NCBI GenBank assembly: GCA_037074765.1
Contig: JBAMDO010000390.1
Coordinates: forward strand, 1-28,955
Direction of reading: 5' to 3'
Source of the DNA: Mansonella perstans
Taxonomy: Eukaryota > Nematoda > Chromadorea > Rhabditida > Onchocercidae
DNA: 28,955 nt
Positions 20,013 to 28,955 of the stretch are shown piece after piece. Below the pieces are notes generated by a model. The model was not told the origin of the DNA and did no database searches. It saw nothing but the letters and a program-made list of their open reading frames with translations. The translations under genes and the position numbers were made by a program. Position 1 is the first letter of the stretch. Every line of letters starts with the position of its first letter.

Positions 20013-20059
20013 TTCTTTTCAAAATTTCCGGTCCTTTCCGTTCTATAACTGAATTACCT
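20013..20059 (-). promoter_or_regulatory. 5' leader and possible trans-splice acceptor of the membrane-protein gene
   Basis: TTCATCAG on the gene strand ends at 20058, 46 bases before the ATG. It could accept a spliced leader, as is common for nematode mRNAs, or join a 5' UTR exon. No upstream promoter can be assigned. Confidence 0.35.
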
Positions 20060-21720
20060 GATGAATAGAGATCTGGTAGACATTAATGATTTTATTTAAT
20101 GTAATTAGGATTTACAAGATTAGCGCAGATGTGAGAAATGTTGAATGATTTCTTCGAGATTAAATCTAGTAAATAATCAGTCGAAAAGACATTTCAAACA
20201 GAATTGAATGCGAACGCATAAAGTAAATGAAATAAAATAATGAAATGAAATAATTTTCGAAATTTTAAAATTTAACAACGACAAAAAAATGACAACACTG
20301 GCAATTTGATATCTATTCATTAAATTTATCGATGAATGAAAATCAATTTGTGAGAAATTATGGAATAAAAATAATTAATCTAAAAATTTCAAAATTAAAT
20401 TTATCGGTGAATGAAAATCAATTTGTAAGAAGTTATGCAATGGAAACAATTAATTTAAAAATTTCAAAATTAAGTTTATAAATGATAATATCCAAATATA
20501 TCCCATTTATTTGCATTATTGATCAAATTTTTTCATTTCGCTTTAACTGATTGGTTTACTTCAAACATTTTAATTAAAAATATCGTTATCTGGATTGATG
20601 AATTCATTTACCCTTTTTATTCTTTTTTTTTCCTATCGTACTATGTCATTGATTCCAACAATGTGGCACATTTCAATTTTGACACAATTTTGTTTGCATA
20701 CAGTTGTCAAAATATCTCCTACTTTATTGATAATAAAACTTGAAAAATATCTGAATTGAATAAGTAAAATGATAATTGACTCACTGATGGACAAGAATTA
20801 TTCAAGGATTAACTGATTAGTTTAATATTTCACTTTTAAAAATCTAGCAATTAAAAAAACTTGCATATTATCGATATTAAATAAAAATATGATCAGTAAG
20901 AGGTAGTAGGTAAGCGCAAATGAAGGAGAAAAAAAGGAAAAAAGAAAGACTGTAAGATTTGAATTTGGAATATCTTAAATCATACCACATTACTTTGTCC
21001 CCATCCATTAGTCACACACCTTAAAGATATCAACAAATAAGAAAAAAAATGATAATTCCGGATAATGCTAAACGGATGAAACGGATAATACTGGACAATT
21101 AATCCGGTTCAAAAATTTGCCACTAAGACAAAATTCGCAACAGTAGGAGATCCTATCGTTTGTATGTGAGATGATAAACATGTTTTCGTCTCTAATACCA
21201 AGCAAGTAAATAAAAGTTAAATAAATAATATTTAATAAGTTACAGTGAGTAATCCGTAAGTAGTATGGTAAACAAAAGTTTGGAAATAATATGTTTGATC
21301 CAATGTTTAGCCAAATTTTTAGAAAGAATAAATTGAATGTAAGACGACTGAATTGAAAGCTTAGGGTTAAAATAATGAACAGTGATCAAAAATTATTGTA
21401 AAATCATTTTAAGAAAATAAAAAGTCTCAAAATGTTTACTTGAATTTTCGTTATCATTTTTGCTAATATAACGGTGGCAAAATTAATATACAACCACTGG
21501 CTTTAGAATTATTCAACGACAAAAACAAACTGATTACTGATAACAAAAACAAGTGGATGGCAAGAATAAGTTATCAATTGATAATCGATACAAATTAATT
21601 TCTCATAAATCTAAAGAAATAACTTACCTGTCATTGTTTACCACTTTATGCCATCAACATCATCAGTTGATTGTGTATGTATGTTTACATAGTGCTTAAA
21701 CAAGCAAATCATTGACGAAA
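20060..21720. other. AT-rich upstream region, no gene seen
   Basis: Possible promoter region of the membrane-protein gene. Open frames such as 20519-20743 on the plus strand are Phe/Ile/Asn-rich, lack recognisable domains and have no splice context. It includes a 75-bp tandem duplication. Confidence 0.5.
20322..20475. repeat. 75-bp tandem duplication
   Basis: Two copies start at about 20322 and 20397. Both contain AAATTTATCG(A/G)TGAATGAA, then AATCAATTTGT, then TAAAAATTTCAAAATTAA. They differ at several positions, so this is not a fresh event. Confidence 0.85.
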
Positions 21721-21723
21721 ATA

Positions 21724-22092
21724 CGACAAATATATATATCTATATATGTACGCGATACGATCGGCAGTTCTAGCAAAAGTAATTTCAATCAGTTTTTAAT
21801 TTTCCGCAAAAAAAAAAATGAATGTTCATTCCAAAAAAAAGTAAGCATGAAATATCAAAACAAACATTGCCATATGACAAAATAAAAAATATAAAATTTA
21901 AATTATGGATACATATAATATATAATATATACGACAAAACGACAAATATATATTTATATTTCATATATATAATATATACATGTATATATATATCTATATC
22001 TGTATGTATATATATAGTCGTATATGTGTGCGATAGGATTAAAATTCGCAAAAACAATTTCAATCAGCTTTTGATTCTTTCGTAAAAAAAAC
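21724..22092. repeat. TA-rich simple repeats with a diverged flanking duplication
   Basis: ATATATAT and TATATGTA microsatellite blocks lie at 21730-21750 and 21900-22025. Each block is followed by a related non-repetitive stretch: GTGCGATA/GCGATACGAT, then TTTCAATCAG, then TTTTTAATT or TTTTGATT and a poly-A run (about 21750-21820 and 22025-22090). This suggests an old segmental duplication. Confidence 0.7.
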
Positions 22093-22251
22093 AACGGATT
22101 GTTGCAATGATGAATTAAAGATATGATTAATTGTTATAATGAAAAATTAAAAACATTATGGAAAAAGAAGCGAAAAGTTTTTGAGTAAAAAATTATAAAA
22201 TTTATAATTTTTGATATAATTAAAAATAATGATTGTACGGAATAGTCGGGT

Positions 22252-22278
22252 ATAGATCCAGGATAATCCTGGATCTAT
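22252..22278. repeat. Perfect palindrome with 13-bp arms
   Basis: The left arm ATAGATCCAGGAT and right arm ATCCTGGATCTAT are exact reverse complements separated by a single A. The arms are far more GC-rich than their surroundings. No coding sequence or T-run follows, so it is not called a terminator. Confidence 0.9.
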
Positions 22279-22299
22279 GGCGTATATTTACAGATTTAC

Positions 22300-22396
22300 A
22301 AATAATTACATGATTTAATCAAATGATCAAATAATCAAATAATGGAATAACCAAACAAACAAATAATGGAATAATCAAATAATCAAATAATTATGC
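22300..22396. repeat. AAATAATC/AAATAATGG minisatellite
   Basis: Short degenerate repeats of AATCAAATAAT and AATGGAATAA over about 95 bp. Confidence 0.75.
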
Positions 22397-24679
22397 GGAT
22401 AAATTTGAATATTAAATTACACGTTAGCTGAAAAAATGACCTTTTTCAATTTTTGCAACATTTTGCAATATCTAGTGATATGATTAATTTATTGTAAATG
22501 AATTCAAAAAATTCAGTTAGAACTAAAGGTATAATTTATAATGATTAATTGTCGTAATTACAAATTTGAGGTGTGATTAACTGTTGAAATGAGTTTAAGA
22601 AATTCAAATGGAAAATAAAAATCAATGCAAAAACTGTTATTTTAAAAGTAAGTAAAATTTGTCGGAACTTTTTGTATGTCCAGTAAATTAACTGATGCAT
22701 GAAAGTAAGCGTAAAACGATGACAATTAAATAAACGCTTGCTGATTATATCTTATAACAAATTATGTTAAAAATGGAAAATGCTAACATTATCATTATTA
22801 TTATTATTAGCTTATGTTTACGTTCTTCAATAAAACATAATACTTTTATTTTAATCAGCTTAGATTTTGTATACAATTTACAATGCAGTAAAATTTTGCA
22901 AACGAAACTTCAATGATATCATGATAAGGATGGCAAAATAATAGCTAGGAGAATTATACAGAGTGATCAATAAATGAAATTATTTATTTCAAATTTTAAA
23001 TTGCACTTATTTTTTTTTTTTGTTACACAGTATTTTTTCAGTACTAATAACTGTCTCTTCACAGCCAACACAAATTGATTTTACTTTAAAATATTTTGCT
23101 AGAAATGGATTTTACGTGTTTCACGTAAGGGAAAAAAACATATTATGTGACGTGCATAGCAATCTTATTAAATTAAAGCATATCAGTAGGAGGGGGAGAA
23201 ATTTCGGAATGATAATGATAACAAATTTTAATTAAACTGTTATAACAAATTTGAGAAATTTATAGATGCAAAAGAAAAAAATTTTTCAAAAATTTCCATC
23301 ACGTTAAAATTGACAATTGGGCAATTCTTTTTTTTTTTTTAAATATTCTTCACTTCAAAAAGATTATTAGAAAGATGCACAAGATGCACACAGCTGGAAT
23401 ATGCTTTTCCTACGTTCTAGAATACAGCTTCGTACGACCAGAATACGTCTTTCGTTACACTGATGTGGCACTTTAATGAAATTGTTTAAAAAGTATACGA
23501 AGAGGTTCGAATAGAAAAATGTTGTCACTTTCATATTCGAAATTTTTTCAAAATTTAATTTATCAATTAGTGATACCATTAATGCATAGTTTGAAATTAC
23601 TGAAAAATTTAAGTGTTAATTAATATTTTTAATTTTTTAAAATAAATTTGAATGTTAATTAAAATTTTTAACGAATAATTTTGATGGAATTTTCAAATAA
23701 ATTTAGTTCCTTTGATTTGGATATCATTTTCTCACATATAACTAACTAGATCGTAATATTTGTTGTCGTTGTTTGATATTTTGAAGCCAATTGTGAAAGG
23801 TTAATTAACACTTAAATAAATTTAAATTTAAAAAGTATAAAGCCGAAATTCATGCACTATTTTCATTCCTTGCGAAATATTACAGTATAAATGAGTTCGT
23901 CAAATGTATTGATGACAATTGTTGCAGTATTGCTAATTGAAATTATTGATGATCAAAAATTAGCCAACTAATTAAAAGTCATTTCTTAAGATATCATGAG
24001 ATTACAGAGATTACGAGATTACACCGATAATGTTTGTCGCAGTAAAATTGTTGCAGTGTGAAATAACCTATGTTATCATATGTATCTGTTGTCAATGGTC
24101 ATTTGTAGTATTAGTGGTAATTTTTATAACATTTATTAATTGCAGTTGATAATTTCATTTTTCCTTTCTTTAATCAAATATTAACACTGCCATAATTTTA
24201 TTGTCGTTTAAAAATTTAATTTTTCCAAAAATTGAAATTTCGCTAAATTTTTTCATTCACTTTTGTATGTACCGAAAAAGTACTTATACAGTATGCAATG
24301 AATTATCAAAAATGCGTTGCATATTTCTCGTTCAACAATGCTTGCATATTTAAAAATCAGTAATGCATGCATATTTTCTCAATCAACAATACCTGCAAAT
24401 TTTCCAATTACAATACAATGCATATTTTTGAATGATTTGCCAAAAATAGTTTCTTCTTGCAATTTGCAGGCACAAATTCTGATACTATTATGTAAAAGTA
24501 TGCAGTATTGCAAGTTGCATGTCTTCTTCAGTAATTAATCTACAATATTTTATATCCACCAAATTTCCTTTAAATCATATAATTGCAGTAAAAAAATACT
24601 CAAGAATATACTGTATATTTTCTTAAATGTTATGGATGGAATTTGAAATGAAAATCAGAGATTTGATCATTTTCGTTGA
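22397..24679. other. AT-rich intergenic region, no gene seen
   Basis: About 2.3 kb of low-complexity AT sequence. Short open frames at 23020-23235 (plus) and 23367-23579 (minus) have no recognisable domain. Several GCATATTT-type words cluster at 24305-24430. No tRNA or other RNA gene can be recognised. Confidence 0.5.
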
Positions 24680-24686
24680 ATGTTGA

Positions 24687-24780
24687 ACAAACACAACACA
24701 CGTACACAACACACATGCGCACATATACACGCACATACGCAACACACATACACACACACGCACACACACACAAACACATA
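24687..24780. repeat. CA-rich microsatellite
   Basis: Imperfect ACACAC repeats with interspersed ACGCAC, ACATAC and GCGCAC. The open frame on each strand (His/Thr-rich and Cys/Val-rich) comes from the repeat. Confidence 0.9.
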
Positions 24781-25251
24781 TCACTTCAAAACTTTTATAT
24801 GTTTTAAATTTTTGCATAGTTTATTCGAAACTAAACTAATTTATCTTTTTATTTTAAATAGTTCCCGATTGGCTTTTAATGTATTGGGAGTTAGCATTCA
24901 ATCTTTTTGCTTTCGTTTATATATTAGGAAAGAAGAAAAAAACATATCGTAAAATGGTAAAGATTCAAGAAATGAAACTTTAAATTTGAACAATTAGAAG
25001 AAGCAGATAGAGAGAGAAAGAAAATTCGCAAAGCGGAAAATGTCTTAAAGGAATTTTTAGCAGAATGAATGAATGAAATTTATGAGAAAAGAGAAAAATG
25101 AAAAAAAAAACAAATTTCTGTTCAAAAACTTATTCGTAGTGTGAAACTTTTTTCCCACAACTTTTTCCGCTTAATCAAAAATATTTTTTCAAATTTAAAA
25201 TACACATATATTTCATATGACATATTGTACATCTAATTTATAGCACACACA

Positions 25252-25443
25252 GAGACTGTGTCGGTAGCTGTGGAGACTGTGTCTGTATCTGTGGATATTG
25301 TGTCTGTATCTGTGGATATTGTGTCTGTATCTGTGGAGACTGTGTCTGTATCTGTGGAGATTGTGTCTGTATCTGTGGAGACTGTGCCTGTATCTGTGGA
25401 GACTGTGTCTGTATCTGTGGAGATTGTGTCTGTATCTATGTGT
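25252..25443. repeat. 21-bp minisatellite, about nine units
   Basis: Units of 21 bp share TGTGTCTGTATCTGTGGA with variation at the GAGACT, GAGATT or GATATT positions. The period is a multiple of three and the strand is poor in A, so two plus-strand frames stay open. Neither is credible as a gene, as both are pure repeat translation ending just past the array. Confidence 0.93.
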
Positions 25444-25645
25444 GTGTCTGCGTATTTGTCTGTGTGTGTATCGAATTATTATGCTAACTTATTTGATTAA
25501 TATTTTGACATAAATTGTCTAATGTATGATAAACAGTGACTGCGTGTGTGTATCTGCATGTGTATGTGTGTATCTACGTGTGTATGTGTGTATCTGTGTG
25601 TGTATCGAATTATAAGGCTAACTTATTTGATTAATAGATAAGAAA
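25444..25645. repeat. GT-rich repeats with a duplicated 45-bp flank
   Basis: TGTGTGTATC-type repeats occur twice (about 25440-25470 and 25540-25605). Each is followed by TATCGAATTAT, then GCTAACTTATTTGATTAATA (about 25469 and 25604), indicating duplication of repeat plus flank about 135 bp apart. Confidence 0.8.
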
Positions 25646-27479
25646 AAATTGCTTTTTTTTTTTAATTTATTTGAATTCATCAAAAAATTACGAAAAGAAA
25701 AAATTGTTTTGAGTCATCTAAAAAAACAAAAAAAAGAAAAGAAAACGGTAAAAATGAATCATTCCGAAAAATATGATACAAATTAGAATTCATGCTTTTA
25801 AATGAATTGCACAATTATTCCCAGCTGACATTAATCGATCAATTTATTTTGACGAAAATACTTTACTTGGTAAAATTTTATGTGAAATTTCATAATAACT
25901 AATTTCTCTTATGAATTTATAATTTTAATGCATTTATATTTTGGTTACATCTTGAAATACATACATACACACATACACACACATACATATATACATATAA
26001 TGCATCGACCTGGAAGATTCAATCTAATTTTCAGATTTAGATTAACATTCAGTTCATTCATTGACCGGTTGTTTCCTTCTTCTTTCATTCATTCTTTTTA
26101 ATTTCATCATTTTGTGTACTCTTCTACAATTCCAATTAATTCATTAATTTCTTTCTTTTTTTACAAAAACTATCATTTTTTCATCTCTTAATCAATGATA
26201 GTTTCTTCTTCAATTTTATCATTTAATTAAAATTGTAAAAGATTTTTCAACGAGCGAATTTATTAGAATTTTAATTTAACTTATCAGTTCATTTGAACAA
26301 TTTATGCATATTTCAATTATCAAATTTCCTAATCCAATTACAATTTAATTTTTTGATTCATTTCTAGTTGAACTTTATCAATTATACTTTGTCTTTTTTG
26401 TCATGAATAAACTTCGCGGCGATTTCATCTCATTGTACAGATTAACATAGCATACAGTGATTGTCATTTCTCAGGTGTGATAAGAAAAGCCATTTTTGCA
26501 TTAATATCTCAGGCCATTTGTAGGGAAATGAAATTTTTTCATTTCATTAATTTTTTTTTTTTAAATTTCATAGCAATGAAAGCAATGGAAAAAATTTTGA
26601 CAATTAAAATAACATTTTTGTTGATATTTTAATTTAAAGGTTAAACAGTCAAGTAAAAACAGCCATCAGTTGGTCAATTAATTTTAACCGTAGATTCTGT
26701 TTTTTTTTTTCCTTTTTTCTCTACTCATTTCAAAAATTTCATTGTACTATTTCTTTTTTTTCGTTTCAGCAAATAATTTTTACGGAAAACATTCCACGAA
26801 TTTATCTAGCACAATTAATTATTATTCGATTGTAAAGAAATGAAATAATTACACCAAATTTACACTGAGAATAGAAACAATCAAAAATGATAATTATTGA
26901 TTGAAGCATTGTTAAAATTAGCGACAAATAATACATTGAATTTCAGTTAGTTGGTTAGTTGAATTTTAATTTTATTTTCTCTTTTTTTTTTAAAATTGTT
27001 TCACTTTTTACTGATTTTTAATTTTAATGATAGAGAATAGAAAAATACCAGTGGCATTAAAAGGATTGGAACTGAAACATTTTTCCAAATTTCACAGTTC
27101 TGAAAATGCGGGAAAATTAATATGTATTAATTTTATTAATTTTTTGCAAAATTCTCCAAATATAATTTAACTGCTCCTCTTTTTTTTCTAGTGGGTTAAA
27201 AGTTTCATAAAGTATTTCGTTAAATTTGCATCACATCAAAATACTTCGAATTTCCATTTCATTGCGTACAAATTCATTTCATTTCTTTAATTACCATTTT
27301 ATTTTAATTTCGTATTTTCGGGGGAGAGAAAAAAGAATAAATAATTAAATAGTTGGGAAAAAATTAATTTGAGAAAACACTTGGACAAATCGTTATTAGG
27401 AAAAGCTTACATCAGTGTAACGAAAATTGTTTTTCTCTTACAATGCACAAAATATTTATATATTTAGTGATATCATTAA
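25646..27479. other. AT-rich intergenic region, no gene seen
   Basis: About 1.8 kb with homopolymer A/T runs and a short ACATACACACATAC microsatellite at 25958-26000. No open frame of credible composition, splice pattern, tRNA or transposon was found. Confidence 0.5.
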
Positions 27480-28360
27480 AGTATAAAATGATATACATGT
27501 GCATACAGACACACACGTACATATACACCGATATACATGCACATATACAAAATGAACATACATAAATACACATGTATATGAATACACAAGCACAGGAATA
27601 CTTAAATACGTAAATATACGAGTACATAAATTTTGAATATATGGACAGATAAGTACATAAAACGCATTAATACAGGCATACAAATATATACATCATTACA
27701 TAAATATATTAATGCATAATTACATATGTAGAAACGACATTGCATAAACACATGATTACACACATACACGAATACATAAATACACGATACAACAAAAATT
27801 CACGAATACTTAAGTACAAATAACTACGCAAATGTATCAATAGATAATCACACAAAAGCATTAGTAACATAATTACTTGAATATATATACATATACACAT
27901 AAATGCATAAATACAGATAAATATGGTAAACATGAATATATAAATATATGAGTAAATAAATACATGAATACACACATACATGAATGCAATACAGGATACA
28001 TGAATATATCAGAGGATAAATACAAAAATTCACGAAGAAATTAATAATATAAGAACGTGGACATAAATAAATAAATGCATAAATATATGAATAGATAATT
28101 ACATAAATACACGAGTAGCATAATTACATGAATACACAAATACATACATGAGTACGTGAAAACATAAATAAATAAATATATGCGTAGATAACTACATAAA
28201 TACAAGAGTAACATAATTACACGAATACACAATTATATGAATATGTATACATAAATGACTAATAACGATAAATACGGAAAACATGAATACATAAATGTAT
28301 GAGCACACAAATACATGAATACACAAATACATACATAAGTATATGATACATATACACACA
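27480..28360. repeat. Degenerate octamer array (ACATAAAT/ACATGAAT type) with longer periodicity
   Basis: About 880 bp built from words such as ACATAAAT, ACATGAAT, ACACAAAT and ACATACAT, strongly strand-biased (A and C on the plus strand). A longer unit of about 100 bp can be seen: the series ATAAATAAATAAAT, ATAGATAA or GTAGATAA, TACATAAATACA, AGTA(G/A)CATAATTACA recurs near 28062 and 28164, with a weaker copy near 27835. Reverse-strand frames through it are Tyr/Ile/Cys-rich artefacts. Confidence 0.85.
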
Positions 28361-28955
28361 ACCTTCCATACATTTATTTAACAAATTGGGCGAATTTTTT
28401 CATCATTTTTCCACTTCCCTCCCACTCTTCTTCCTGGAAAAAATTTCAATTTTCCATTTCAGAAAATTTACATTGGAGTGCAAAATATTGAAAAAAACGG
28501 GAAAAAAGGAAAAGGAACGAACATTTATAACATGTACAACATTATCATTACAGACAATAATATATTTGAATTTGTCATGAAATATGTCAACAGCTGCTGG
28601 CAAAAATTTAAAAAAAAACAAAAAAAAATGGATTAATGAATGATGTCTGACGCATAAGCATAATTAATCGATGAATATAACAAAAAAATTGTGCTTTTTT
28701 TTTGAAAAATTAAACACAAAAAGAAAATGAGAAAGTTTTTTTTTTTCATTTGCTTTTTTTTAACCAACAAATTTATTTAAATTAAAATTTCATTCAATGT
28801 ACACTTTTTATTTAAATTAAAATTTCATTAAATGCATACTTATATGACAGTAGTAACAATTAAAAAATTGTCCCGAAATAATTCCCAGAATTTCTTACTT
28901 TTCTTTTTCAGAAGAAATAATTCATTTACAATTGTTTTTTCTGCGACCAATTACT
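28361..28955. other. AT-rich right edge, no gene seen
   Basis: Contains a 35-bp tandem duplication (28771-28842, TATTTAAATTAAAATTTCATT twice with the offset of 35). A CTTTTTCAG acceptor-like site near 28904-28912 could precede an exon that continues outside the window, but the 43 bases after it are too few to judge. Confidence 0.4.

Noticed and set aside
23020..23579. Possible small exons near ACAG and TTTTTCAG sites
   Set aside because: Composition is random-like and no partner exon in phase could be found.
25258..25513. Plus-strand Val/Ser and Leu/Tyr/Cys repeat proteins
   Set aside because: Two frames are open at once because the 21-bp unit lacks stops. No start context, splice sites or flanking coding sequence.
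27412..28232. Several Tyr/Ile/Cys-rich minus-strand frames
   Set aside because: They are translations of the ACATAAAT-type array and carry no domain or splice structure.
1..28955. CRISPR array, tRNA genes or a bacterial operon
   Set aside because: Introns with eukaryotic splice signals run through both genes; the tandem arrays lack spacer structure, and no tRNA-like B box with a matching fold was seen.

Overview
The window is AT-rich (roughly 70% A+T) nuclear DNA of a nematode. The short introns often end in TTTTCAG or TTTAG acceptors. The main gene is the nematode NCoR/SMRT corepressor (gei-8 in C. elegans), and an intron carries a stray piece of nematode-like 18S rRNA. Base composition and the dispersed AT-rich repeats suggest a filarial or other spirurid worm; this is inference, and no species is named.

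Layout. (1) 1-807: 3' flank with a TA microsatellite and a candidate poly(A) signal. (2) 808-14296, minus strand: one large gene, read here as 30 coding exons with every splice phase agreeing, giving about 1,895 residues. It encodes an NCoR/SMRT-type corepressor: Gln-rich N-terminus, coiled coil, deacetylase-activating domain with SANT1, a Cys-rich insert, SANT2, an RGSITQG motif, a second coiled coil, and a C-terminal YEPLSDDDD motif like the vertebrate YETLSDSD/E tail. (3) 14439-15060: a 27-unit, 23-bp minisatellite about 140 bp upstream of the gei-8 start codon, whose units resemble heat-shock elements. (4) 15061-17482: intergenic, with a GCGAACGTG-type repeat cluster and a tandem duplication of the neighbour's 3' end. 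(5) 17483-20012, minus strand: a six-exon gene for a 300-residue, four-helix membrane protein of the TMEM272-like kind with a polyglutamine N-terminal region. Its last acceptor reads TTTCCG instead of TTTCAG, and an 18S rRNA fragment lies antisense in intron 3. (6) 20013-28955: about 9 kb with no gene I can support, holding microsatellites, minisatellites, a perfect palindrome and an octamer-based array of about 880 bp.

The two genes share a strand but lie about 3.2 kb apart, so they are probably separate transcription units. The corepressor would act in the nucleus with an HDAC3-type deacetylase and nuclear receptors; the other protein is a membrane protein of unknown function. All exon boundaries were read by eye from splice consensus and phase; no transcript or database search was available.
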